Assembly (NCBI RefSeq): GCF_039693965.1
Contig: NZ_CP155576.1
Coordinates: 1,488,001-1,552,000 of the forward strand
Origin: Moraxella sp. K1664
Lineage (GTDB): Bacteria > Pseudomonadota > Gammaproteobacteria > Pseudomonadales > Moraxellaceae
Length of the DNA stretch: 64,000 nt
Direction: 5' to 3'
Shown here: piece after piece, positions 25,699-33,543 of the stretch
Position numbering within the stretch: position 1 is the stretch's first letter
Layout of the letters: every line of letters begins with the position of its first letter
Translations under genes and position numbers: made by a program
The notes under the pieces: generated by a model
Database searches by the model: none
What the model saw: only the letters and a program-made list of their open reading frames with translations
Told to the model about the DNA's origin: nothing

Positions 25699-28473
25699 GT
25701 GTTAAAACAATCCAGTCATCATTTAACTAATCATCATTTAACTAATCATCAGACACCCAAACGCCCAAGCAAGACCCCCTTATGCCTTGCGGTGGCGGTC
25801 GCCCTTAGTGCTCAGCTTGCTTATGCTGATGAGACCCAGAGCGATGAGCCAACGGTGGTGCTTGCTGATGAGACCATTTATATTGAACGTCCGTCTATCG
25901 GCACGCAGATGACGGTGGGGCGTGATAAGCTCAAACATCGCTCGGCAACGCTGGGTAACGCCCTAGCAGGCGAGCTGGGTATTCACTCTAACCCCTTTGG
26001 CGGTGGGGCGAGTAAGCCTATCATTCGTGGACAGGACGGGGTGCGAGTGAAGATTTTACAAAACGGCACGGACGTTATTGATATGTCTGCTCTATCGCCT
26101 GACCATGTGGTCGCCGCCGACACCCTGCTAGCGAGCCGTGTGGAGCTGGTGCGTGGGGCAGGCACGCTCCTGTATGGCACAGCGTCGCAGGCAGGCGTGG
26201 TGAATGTCGTTGACGAGCGGATTCCTAGCCGTATGCCACAGGGTAACATCAAGGACAACATCGAAGGCGAGACGTTGTTACGCTATAACACAGGCAGTAA
26301 TGAGAGAGTTGCCACAGCCAGTCTTAACATGGGCGTGGGGCAAAACGTGGCGGTGCGAGTCGAAGGGCTGACTCGCCGTGCCGATGATTATGATGTTCCA
26401 GAATTTCAGTCTGATGTCATGCTAGACTATCTGCCTGATAGCCATAACAAATCGACCGTTGGCACGGTGGGCGTGTCCTATATCGGCGATAAGGGTCATA
26501 TTGGCGTGTCATACAGTCGCCGTCAGGATAAATATGGGATACCGGGGCATAATCATCATTATGACAGTTGCACTGCCCACTTTGTTAGTGCTATTGACAA
26601 CCCCGAGCGGGCGGTGGCAGGGCGTTATTATTTGAATGCCTATCCGCATCTGATGGATGATGACGATATTGTTAATACGCCACATTTTGATAGCTGTAAA
26701 GTGGCAAGCAATGGCGAAGAGCATGGGCATAGCCATGATAATCCCTTTGGCTTTGACCACGACCACAACCACTCAGGTCCGTGGGTGGACATGAAAACTG
26801 ACCGCTATGATTTGCGTGGTGAGCTAAATAACCCTGTGCGTGGCATGGATAAGGTGCGATTGTCGCTGACTTATGCCGATTATTTTCATGATGAAAAAGA
26901 CCCTGGCAATCCCACTCGCACCACAGGCATTGAGGCAAATACAGATGATGAAATCAGAGAAAAAGCAATAGCTGATCGTGGACACCCATCAGCGATTTTT
27001 ACCAATAAAGGTTTTAACTCACGCTTAGAAGGCTATCATTCGCCTGTATCTTTATTTGGCGGTACATTAAAGGGCATGGCAGGCGTGCAATACCAAACCC
27101 AAAAGGCAAGTGCTACCGTTCCTTACCTGCCTAGCTATGGTGATACATCAAAGGCAGACCCACGCTATTTGCTTGTGCCGCACACCAATAAGAATTTTAG
27201 CGTATTCGCCTTAGAGAGTTTTAATAAAGGCAATCTCACCCTAGAAGGGGCGGTGCGGTATGAACGCCAAAAAACACCCGTTCATTACGACCATGAACTG
27301 TTGGCAGAGAAATTGCAAAGGCATATAGCAAACTCATCTGCCACCAACAATAAAGAACCCCAACACCCAGACCTGTCGCCCTATACCCAAAGTGCGGTGT
27401 CTTATGCAGGTACGGCAAGTTGGGAGTTCGCCCCCAATTACCGTCTGTCTGCGACTTATTCGCATAATGAACGCTTGCCTGCCCCGATGGAGCTGTATTT
27501 TAGTGGCAAACATTTGGCGACCAACTCATTTGAGTACGGCAACAAAGACCTAACCAAAGAAAAATCGGACAACTACGAGTTAGCTCTTAGCCATACGGGT
27601 GATAAGGTCAGCTATAAGGGCAGTGCTTATTATAGTGATTTTGATAATTATATTTTTAATGAAAATGTCGCCAAAGCGGGCAATCTCTATATCCGCCGTT
27701 ACAACCAAACCACCGCCAAATTCTACGGATTAGAAGGCGAGATGACTTTCCATGTCAACCCTAACCATGATATCACATTGTTTGGTGATATGGTGCGTGG
27801 TAAGATTGGTAGTCTAGCTCCTGTCAAGGGTAAATTATTACATTCGGGTAGAAAATGGGTGTATTTTGATGATGATATCAAAGAAATGCAAGTTACAGAA
27901 GATGGCTTCTATGATGAAGATGGCACAAGCAGTCTAACTTGTGCAGATAAAACACCCGAAGAGTGGGGTCAAATTGATCCTGACAATGAATGTAGTCGTA
28001 CCATTAATGTCTATAAAAACGGTACGACCACGCCAAGTGAAGAAGATTATGACTGGCTAGAACGCCCTGCGACCAACGCCCCACGGGTGCCACCCATGCG
28101 GCTAGGTGTGCGTTGGCAAGGCTATTTTGGTGATAAATGGTCTGCCAATGCTGAATATAGCCATGTCTTTGAGCAGGATAAGATTTCAACATCAACCATC
28201 GCTATCAAACCAGATTATGGGAAAATGTCCTATAATAACTCTGAAAACCCACTTACCATGCAGGCACGCACCATTACTGAGAATGTTACTAAGGGTTATA
28301 ACCTGCTCAATCTCGGCTTAGACTATCACAACCACTGGGGCAACCTAGACTACACCCTATCTTTGCGAGCTAATAACGTGCTTGATGAGAAGGTGTATAT
28401 CCATAACTCATTTTTGCCCTTTGTGCCACAAATGGGACGTAATTTTAGCCTAAGTGCTACCGTTAAGTTCTAG
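25699..28473 (+). CDS. znuD: TonB-dependent outer-membrane zinc receptor, ZnuD-type
   Basis: Outer-membrane receptor of 924 residues that should import zinc with TonB energy. A signal peptide is followed by a plug domain (GGGASKPIIRGQDGVRVKIL; VELVRGAGTLLYGTASQAGV) and a 22-strand barrel ending in Phe. External loops carry His/Asp-rich clusters, HNHHYDSC near 291-298 and HGHSHDNPFGFDHDHNHSG near 341-359, as in ZnuD. A further Cys-containing loop lies around 730-770. Start is GTG with AGGAGT six bases upstream. The N-terminal region has an in-frame 15-base duplication encoding HHLTN twice. Confidence 0.9.
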   Translation: MLKQSSHHLTNHHLTNHQTPKRPSKTPLCLAVAVALSAQLAYADETQSDEPTVVLADETIYIERPSIGTQMTVGRDKLKHRSATLGNALAGELGIHSNPFGGGASKPIIRGQDGVRVKILQNGTDVIDMSALSPDHVVAADTLLASRVELVRGAGTLLYGTASQAGVVNVVDERIPSRMPQGNIKDNIEGETLLRYNTGSNERVATASLNMGVGQNVAVRVEGLTRRADDYDVPEFQSDVMLDYLPDSHNKSTVGTVGVSYIGDKGHIGVSYSRRQDKYGIPGHNHHYDSCTAHFVSAIDNPERAVAGRYYLNAYPHLMDDDDIVNTPHFDSCKVASNGEEHGHSHDNPFGFDHDHNHSGPWVDMKTDRYDLRGELNNPVRGMDKVRLSLTYADYFHDEKDPGNPTRTTGIEANTDDEIREKAIADRGHPSAIFTNKGFNSRLEGYHSPVSLFGGTLKGMAGVQYQTQKASATVPYLPSYGDTSKADPRYLLVPHTNKNFSVFALESFNKGNLTLEGAVRYERQKTPVHYDHELLAEKLQRHIANSSATNNKEPQHPDLSPYTQSAVSYAGTASWEFAPNYRLSATYSHNERLPAPMELYFSGKHLATNSFEYGNKDLTKEKSDNYELALSHTGDKVSYKGSAYYSDFDNYIFNENVAKAGNLYIRRYNQTTAKFYGLEGEMTFHVNPNHDITLFGDMVRGKIGSLAPVKGKLLHSGRKWVYFDDDIKEMQVTEDGFYDEDGTSSLTCADKTPEEWGQIDPDNECSRTINVYKNGTTTPSEEDYDWLERPATNAPRVPPMRLGVRWQGYFGDKWSANAEYSHVFEQDKISTSTIAIKPDYGKMSYNNSENPLTMQARTITENVTKGYNLLNLGLDYHNHWGNLDYTLSLRANNVLDEKVYIHNSFLPFVPQMGRNFSLSATVKF

Positions 28474-28481
28474 CATGGTAT

Positions 28482-28508
28482 AAAAAATCCCCATGATTGG
28501 GGATTTTT
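28482..28508. terminator. Bidirectional terminator after znuD
   Basis: AAAAATCCCC and GGGGATTTTT flank a short loop between the convergent znuD and small lipoprotein genes. Confidence 0.85.
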
Positions 28509-28512
28509 AGTG

Positions 28513-28701
28513 TTATTCAAAAGCCTGCTGACCAAACTTAGCTTGCTCGCTGTCTTTTTGTTCATCAACAGTTGGATAGCGAGTGCTAGGCTCTTGGGAA
28601 AATGAGCTTTGTTTGTTCATCGCTTTGTCGGCAGTGGCAGTCATGGCGTTACAACCAGTTAGGGCAACTGCCAATAGGGCAAGCAGGCTAAGATGTTTCA
28701 T
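28513..28701 (-). CDS. Small lipoprotein, 62 aa
   Basis: The lipoprotein signal MKHLSLLALLAVALTGC has a clear lipobox (LTGC, Cys17). The mature part of about 45 residues is polar, rich in Gln, Ser, Lys and Glu, and would be an extended peptide. I do not recognise a family. It is preceded by AAAGGTACTTT-like purines before the ATG and followed by a good terminator, which supports a real gene. Confidence 0.7.
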   Translation of the reverse strand: MKHLSLLALLAVALTGCNAMTATADKAMNKQSSFSQEPSTRYPTVDEQKDSEQAKFGQQAFE

Positions 28702-28756
28702 AAAGTACCTTTATTAAATACAAAAACTGTCAATTTATCCTAAATTTATGCAAGAA

Positions 28757-29287
28757 TCATACCGATTTTTCGTACCGCACAAATTCAAACCCAATCCCAC
28801 TCTTATCATCTATCTGCCTATCCGACCGCCACACTTCACAAAAATCGTCCGTAACGGTAGGATAATGCGTGTCGCCTTGCACGTCCAAATCCACCTCTGT
28901 GATTTCTAGCACGTCCGCCATGCTTAGGCTTTGGCGGTAAATCTCGCCCCCACCAATGATAAAAATCCTATCTTTGCCGAGTTGCACCGCATCAGCTTTG
29001 GCGTTATTGATAGCTGTTGCCAAATCATGAGCCACCGCCACACCGTCCGCCGTCCATGCCGTATCTCGTGTGATGACGTGGTGCGTGCGATTGGGTAGGG
29101 GGCGACCGAGCGACTCGAACGTTTTTCGTCCCATGACAATCACGCCCCCTGTGGTGATTTCCTTAAAATGCTTTAAATCAGCAGGGATATGCCAAGCCAA
29201 ATCATTGTCCTTGCCGATACAGTTTTGGCGGTCTTTGGCGACCACATGGACGATTTTTATGGGGTGTGTGGCACAAAATAAGGGCAT
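28757..29287 (-). CDS. folA: Dihydrofolate reductase
   Basis: Reduces dihydrofolate to tetrahydrofolate with NADPH. The sequence has the IVHVVAKDRQNCIGKDNDLA start, WHIPADLKHFKEIT with the substrate-binding acidic position, and the cofactor loop VIVMGRKTFESLGRPLPNR, then FIIGGGEIY. The frame opens with a TTG at 29299, but the ATG at 29287 has GGAAG 5 bases upstream and is preferred. thyA lies about 1 kb away on the same strand, with two small unrelated genes between. Confidence 0.95.
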   Translation of the reverse strand: MPLFCATHPIKIVHVVAKDRQNCIGKDNDLAWHIPADLKHFKEITTGGVIVMGRKTFESLGRPLPNRTHHVITRDTAWTADGVAVAHDLATAINNAKADAVQLGKDRIFIIGGGEIYRQSLSMADVLEITEVDLDVQGDTHYPTVTDDFCEVWRSDRQIDDKSGIGFEFVRYEKSV

Positions 29288-29357
29288 GACGACTTCCAAA
29301 AATTGTTTTTTTTATTATAATAAGTGTGTATCAAAAAAGCAATTTATAAGGCATCTT

Positions 29358-29816
29358 ATGAAAGCAATTCTACTTATCGCAGGTATTTTGACATTAACCG
29401 CCTGCCAATCCACTGCCACCCTAAACACACAAATCAATGATGATTTTAGACGCATCACGCAGGGCAAAACACCCAACGAGCTTGCGGATTTATTATACAC
29501 CCAAGCAACCGCCAAATATCACAACCAAATGATAGACCCCTGTACCAAAATGCAAATCACAAAATCAGGCAATCAAGTGATTTTTGACAATCTGTTATTA
29601 GATGACCAATGTGGTAATAAGGTGAGAAATAGCGACCCAACCCAAATTCAAGCTCATATCCAATCGGGCAAACGCTTTCGTATCAATGAAATCAAAAAGA
29701 CCCCAACCGCAGTCGCCATAATCAATGGTGGCGTAGAGCAAGTTTATCGCTATTATCTCATGCCAGAGCGTAAATTGGTTGGGGAATTTAAGATTGGTAA
29801 AGATGACATTAAATAA
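29358..29816 (+). CDS. Hypothetical lipoprotein, 152 aa
   Basis: The frame is open from 29070, but the true start is the ATG at 29358, which has AAGG 6 bases upstream and begins a lipoprotein signal (MKAILLIAGILTLTAC, Cys16). The mature domain of about 135 residues is soluble and ends in a beta-rich segment (GVEQVYRYYLMPERKLVGEF). I do not recognise the family. It is divergent from folA and has its own terminator. Confidence 0.7.
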   Translation: MKAILLIAGILTLTACQSTATLNTQINDDFRRITQGKTPNELADLLYTQATAKYHNQMIDPCTKMQITKSGNQVIFDNLLLDDQCGNKVRNSDPTQIQAHIQSGKRFRINEIKKTPTAVAIINGGVEQVYRYYLMPERKLVGEFKIGKDDIK

Positions 29817-29844
29817 TTTGCCAATTAGTGTGTAAATGTCATCA

Positions 29845-29880
29845 ATAAAAACCCAGTATGTTAAAATATTGGGTTTTTAT
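29845..29880. terminator. Bidirectional terminator
   Basis: AAAAACCCA and TGGGTTTTT pair around a 13-14-base AT-rich loop between two convergent genes. Confidence 0.75.
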
Positions 29881-29884
29881 TTAT

Positions 29885-30307
29885 TCAGTCAAATCTATGT
29901 TTTCTAAATCCAAATCCCAAAATCCCCAAAAACAACCCCTGCCCGATAATAAATACCGCCAATGCCCAATTTTGGCAATGATATATAGAATGCCAAATCA
30001 AATAAAATACAGACCCACTTTCAATCCATTGTAATAATAACCACATCACGGCATAATATATCGATACCCATATACCATAGATGAATTTATTTTTTATCAA
30101 TCCCAATATCAATGAGCCTATCACGCCAATCATTGCCAATAATTTAAAAATCACGTCATCGTCATTGCCCGAGCTTTGGATTTCATAAATATAAAATGGC
30201 ACACCGTCAAAAGCAGTGCAAAGATTATTGGCATTGACAAAAAACAATGCCATTGATGATAATCCTAGCACCCATGCCGATAATGGGCGATATGGGCTTG
30301 TTGTCAT
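29885..30307 (-). CDS. Hypothetical four-helix membrane protein
   Basis: The 140-residue protein has about four hydrophobic segments (near 10-28, 55-70, 73-93, 112-132) separated by short polar loops. I do not recognise the family. The stop-to-start gap to thyA is 11 bases on the same strand, with thyA upstream, so it is probably transcribed with thyA. No functional motif is visible. Confidence 0.6.
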   Translation of the reverse strand: MTTSPYRPLSAWVLGLSSMALFFVNANNLCTAFDGVPFYIYEIQSSGNDDDVIFKLLAMIGVIGSLILGLIKNKFIYGIWVSIYYAVMWLLLQWIESGSVFYLIWHSIYHCQNWALAVFIIGQGLFLGILGFGFRKHRFD

Positions 30308-30318
30308 GATTGGGATAA

Positions 30319-31161
30319 TTACACCGCCACGTCCGCTTTAATGCGTGCGTGTGATTGATAATTTACGATGTTAATATCATCAAATTTAAAATCAAACAAG
30401 TTATCAATATTTGGATTTAATTGTAATTCACAAAGTGGCAACGGCTCACGGGTCAGTTGCAGTTTAGCTTGCTCAAAGTGGTTATGGTACAAATGCGTAT
30501 CGCCCCCCGTCCACACAAAATCACCCACACCCAGCCCACACACTTGGGCGACCATGTGCGTGAGTAGGGCATAGCTTGCGATATTAAACGGCACGCCCAA
30601 AAACACGTCCGCACTACGCTGATAAAGCTGGCACGACAGCTTGCCATTTACCACATAAAACTGAAACAGCGTATGGCAAGGCGGTAGGGCGACTTGGCTC
30701 GCTTCGTGCGGATTCCAGCCTGAGACGATGAGACGGCGAGAGTCGGGGTTGGTTTTGATTTCGTTCACAAGCCACGCAAGCTGGTCAAAGCCGTCCGCCT
30801 GATATGAGCCGTCAGCGTTTTTGGTTGCCCCAAAGTTACGCCATTGATGACCGTACACCGCCCCCAAATCGCCCGCTTGTCTGCCAAATCGTGCCGTCTG
30901 TTCGGCAGTCGCCCACTCGTCCCAAATGGTTACGCCATTATCCTGCAAGTATTTGACGTGGGTGTCGCCCTTGATAAACCACAAAAGCTCGTGCGTTATT
31001 GATTTCATATGCACTTTTTTTGTGGTGAGCAGGGGAAAGCCGTCTGCCAAATTAAACCGCATTTGATAACCAAACACCGAGCGGGTGCCTGTGCCTGTGC
31101 GGTCGGATTTGTCCGTGCCGTGGTTTAGGATATGGGATAGGAGTTCTAGGTATTGTTTCAT
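30319..31161 (-). CDS. thyA: Thymidylate synthase
   Basis: Converts dUMP to dTMP with methylene-tetrahydrofolate. At 280 residues it is a little longer than the E. coli enzyme (264). The catalytic Cys162 is in [12 protein letters not shown]; dUMP-binding [19 protein letters not shown] follows, and [11 protein letters not shown] lies upstream. A short insertion ([15 protein letters not shown], about 111-125) explains part of the extra length. It works with FolA, encoded just downstream, which recycles the dihydrofolate formed. Confidence 0.96.
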   Translation of the reverse strand: MKQYLELLSHILNHGTDKSDRTGTGTRSVFGYQMRFNLADGFPLLTTKKVHMKSITHELLWFIKGDTHVKYLQDNGVTIWDEWATAEQTARFGRQAGDLGAVYGHQWRNFGATKNADGSYQADGFDQLAWLVNEIKTNPDSRRLIVSGWNPHEASQVALPPCHTLFQFYVVNGKLSCQLYQRSADVFLGVPFNIASYALLTHMVAQVCGLGVGDFVWTGGDTHLYHNHFEQAKLQLTREPLPLCELQLNPNIDNLFDFKFDDINIVNYQSHARIKADVAV

Positions 31162-31229
31162 TTTTTTCGCTCTTTTTAAAATAGGGTAGGGGATAAATTA
31201 AATTTGAAAATTATTTAATTAAAAGACAT

Positions 31230-31353
31230 TAGACTTCTTGCGATACTAGGTTTTCCGTTCGCTCTGAGCCTGTCGAAGGGTCGGAAAACCGTTATGGTTC
31301 GACAAGCTCACCACGAACGGTTTTCTTTAATTCAGGGTTTCGCAAGAAGTCTA
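31230..31353. repeat. Nested palindromic element with 14-bp terminal inverted repeats
   Basis: TAGACTTCTTGCGA at 31230-31243 and TCGCAAGAAGTCTA at 31340-31353 are a perfect inverted pair. Inside, GGTTTTCCG/CGGAAAACC (31249-31290) and GAAAACCGTT/AACGGTTTTC (31284-31326) form two alternative hairpins that share the same central strand. The inner part contains GTTCGACAAGCTCACCACGA, a sequence type that recurs between genes in many bacteria. The 124 bp have no coding capacity. The ends resemble those of IS5-group elements, so it may be a non-autonomous derivative. Confidence 0.6.
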
Positions 31354-31386
31354 TTGTCAATTTAAAAATTTTTAAATGTCAGATAG

Positions 31387-31409
31387 GTAGGGGCGAATCA
31401 CATTCGCCC
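31387..31409. repeat. REP-like palindrome
   Basis: GTAGGGGCGAATCACATTCGCCC forms an 8-bp stem with a 3-base loop. It shares the GTAGGGGC end with copies at 38742, 38837 and 62010. It lies just downstream of lgt. Confidence 0.6.
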
Positions 31410-31423
31410 AATATTGTTTTGCG

Positions 31424-32299
31424 TTATGCTTTTTGCCAATCATAAATCGGCTTTTTATAGGCAAGAGCCATTAACACCACCCCTGCGATAATCATCGGCA
31501 GACTGTATAATTGCCCCTTGCTCATCCACCCAAATATCAGCTCATAGCCCACGTCAGGTTGACGGAAAAACTCGGTAATAAAACGGCTACACCCATAACC
31601 GAGCAAAAACAGAGCGGACACGGCATAGCGGGGGCGTGGCTTGGTGCTAAACCACCATAGCATCACAAACAGCACCAATCCTTCGGTAAAGGCTTGATAA
31701 AGCTGGCTTGGGTGTCGTGGCAGTAAGAAGTAATCGCCCATTTGCACGGCAATCTCATGTAAACTCGGGTCAGCATTGATAAGCTCGTGGTCGGCATGAA
31801 CCGCTTGGGGAAAGTACATGAGATGAGCATAATCGCCATGCGACACCCGCCCCCACAGCTCGCCACCCACAAAGTTACCAATCCGCCCAAACAGTAAGCC
31901 TAACGGCACACAAGGGGCGATAAAATCCAGTACGGTAAAGGCGTGTTTTTTGTATTTACGTCCAAAAAAGAACATGGCAACCAGCACACCGACAAATCCG
32001 CCATGAAAGCTCATGCCCCCTTCCCATACCTTGAAAAGATAGGCAGGATTTGCCAAAAATTCGCCAAAATTGTACAAAATCACATAGCCAATCCGACCGC
32101 CCAAAATCACGCCCATTGCCCCAAAAAATATCAAATCGGAGACGGCTTCGCTCGTAAAATCGCCCCGTTTTTTGCCACGATAAGTCGCCAATATGTAGGC
32201 AGACAAAAAGGCAAGCAAGTACATAAGTCCATACCAATGCACTTGGATAAAGCCCAAATCAAGGGCGACAGGGTCAAATTGGGGGTGTGTGATTGCCAT
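31424..32299 (-). CDS. lgt: Prolipoprotein diacylglyceryl transferase
   Basis: Inner-membrane enzyme that transfers diacylglycerol from phosphatidylglycerol to the lipobox Cys of prolipoproteins, such as the several lipoproteins in this window. The Lgt signature GRIGNFVGGELWGR is at 138-151, and the essential HGG motif is at 99-101. About seven membrane helices are seen in 291 residues. It appears to be monocistronic, with REP-like and nested palindromes downstream. Confidence 0.96.
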   Translation of the reverse strand: MAITHPQFDPVALDLGFIQVHWYGLMYLLAFLSAYILATYRGKKRGDFTSEAVSDLIFFGAMGVILGGRIGYVILYNFGEFLANPAYLFKVWEGGMSFHGGFVGVLVAMFFFGRKYKKHAFTVLDFIAPCVPLGLLFGRIGNFVGGELWGRVSHGDYAHLMYFPQAVHADHELINADPSLHEIAVQMGDYFLLPRHPSQLYQAFTEGLVLFVMLWWFSTKPRPRYAVSALFLLGYGCSRFITEFFRQPDVGYELIFGWMSKGQLYSLPMIIAGVVLMALAYKKPIYDWQKA

Positions 32300-32394
32300 A
32301 AAAAATCATCAGCTAAAAATTGGCTTATGATAGCAAATTTTTACTCATTTTAAAATCAAATTAAATTGAAGTCTCATGTAAAAGCAGGCTAAAA

Positions 32395-32423
32395 ACAAAA
32401 GGCAAATACATGGGTATTTGCCT
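32395..32423 (-). terminator. Terminator of the broken lipoprotein gene
   Basis: GGCAAATAC and GTATTTGCC pair around a 4-base loop. On the minus strand the stem is followed by TTTTGTTTTT. Confidence 0.75.
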
Positions 32424-32446
32424 AATAAATTGGGTGTTAAACCCAA

Positions 32447-32840
32447 TCATTCGCCATAAATCTTGACATTTTGAGCAAAGGCACAGCCTTTTTGGCGAGC
32501 GGCGACAATCATCGCATCATGCTCGCCATAGAGTTTGGCTAGGGTGTTGGTTTTGGCTTGTCTTGCTCCACTGCCAAGTCCTGCCCCCCACGCTAATGGA
32601 CGGATAGATACCACCACGACCGCCAGCAAGACCAATGCCGATACCTGTGGCGGACAGTCCGATGTTTTGGTTTTCGGTGGCTTTGGCGGTTTGGCTAATG
32701 CGAGCCACTTCGCTTTGTAGGACGGTGCAATCATAGCCTTGATAATTGGCAGGATTGACGTGTTGGGGGGCGATGTTGGTGGTGGCACAGCCTGTGAGAG
32801 CGACAGTGACAACCGCCAATGAGATGAGTGCTTTTTTCAT
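32447..32840 (-). pseudogene. Lipoprotein gene frameshifted in a G6 tract
   Basis: The start (ATG 32840) encodes a lipoprotein signal, MKKALISLAVVTVALTGC, and an ordinary mature domain up to GGIYPSISVG. There the frame runs off into an unrelated end at 32517. Dropping one base from the run of six G (plus-strand C at 32584-32589) joins it to AGLGSGARQAKTNTLAKLYG and then EHDAMIVAARQKGC...KIYGE, ending at 32447. The repaired product would have 130 residues. The coding potential on both sides is intact, so this is a fresh mutation, a phase-variable tract or a sequencing error. The family is not one I can name. Confidence 0.75.
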
Positions 32841-32877
32841 AAAGATACCTATGTTGGTAAGTGCGATAAAGTTGGAA

Positions 32878-33195
32878 TTATTTATTTTGTCCGGCACAGT
32901 TGGGACTGTTTGGGGCGGATGATAGGCTCGCCCATTCATCAGGCGTGTAGGCGTGAATGGCAAGGGCATGTACCGTACCGCCTTGTGTGGTCAGACAGGG
33001 ATTGACCAAACCATAGACAAGCTGATGACGAGACGCCAGACGTTTGCCAACAAATTCATCACTGACGATGATGAGTTTAAAATGACTCTCTTTACCGTCA
33101 AAGTACCCTGCGTGCATATGACTTTCGTTATCTAAGGTTATGTGCGTGGGGTGCAGGGCGGTTAGGGCATGGGTTAGGGCGGTTTGGGTGTTCAT
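32878..33195 (-). CDS. bolA: BolA family protein
   Basis: Small (105 aa) BolA-type protein, a partner of monothiol glutaredoxins in Fe-S and stress responses. The sequence shows the family core DNESHMHAGYFDGKESHFKL near 22-41, then FVGKRLASRHQLVYGLV with the conserved RH pair, then VHALAIHAYTPDEW. It lies 37 bases upstream of the lipoprotein gene on the same strand and may share its transcript. Confidence 0.92.
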   Translation of the reverse strand: MNTQTALTHALTALHPTHITLDNESHMHAGYFDGKESHFKLIIVSDEFVGKRLASRHQLVYGLVNPCLTTQGGTVHALAIHAYTPDEWASLSSAPNSPNCAGQNK

Positions 33196-33320
33196 GATGT
33201 GGCTTTTATTTGTTTAAAAAGTTTAAAAAGGCTTAAATAGGGGGTATAATACCATTTATCAAAATAATTATCAAAAATCATTTATCCAAAAACCATTTAT
33301 TCAAAACCATAGAGACCCTT

Positions 33321-33500
33321 ATGAGCGACCATTCATCAGCATCTAAAATCCCAAACGACATTCCACCCCCACCCGAACCGCCCGAAGATTATGAATGCTG
33401 TGATAATGGCTGTGATGAGCTGTGTGTATTTGAAATTTATAAATTGCAAAAAGCGGATTATGATGCCAAATGGGGTCATGTGATTGATAAAAATGAATGA
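33321..33500 (+). CDS. Oxidoreductase-like domain protein, 59 aa
   Basis: A 59-codon gene with ATG at 33321 and TGA at 33498-33500. The product contains PPPPEPPEDYECCDNGCDEL and then CVFEIYKLQKADYD, the Pro-rich start plus Cys cluster of the 'oxidoreductase-like' domain family. The four Cys could bind metal or form disulfides. It is divergent from bolA. The IS5-family insertion lies 43 bases downstream. Confidence 0.75.
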   Translation: MSDHSSASKIPNDIPPPPEPPEDYECCDNGCDELCVFEIYKLQKADYDAKWGHVIDKNE

Positions 33501-33543
33501 TTGGGGGTTTATGAGATTATCCAAAGATGATTAAAATTTCATC

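Noticed and set aside
25717-25746. Tandem 15-base repeat (CATCATTTAACTAAT twice) at the start of znuD as a phase-variation switch
   Set aside because: The unit is a multiple of three, so copy-number change keeps the frame; only the signal-peptide leader length would vary.
26672-26938. Antisense frames within znuD such as the 88-codon one here
   Set aside because: They mirror the His-rich loop codons of znuD, have no start context, and overlap a well-supported gene.
29070-29357. N-terminal extension of the lipoprotein frame at 29358
   Set aside because: The extension overlaps folA on the other strand and its residues are not protein-like. The internal ATG starts a perfect lipoprotein signal with a ribosome site.
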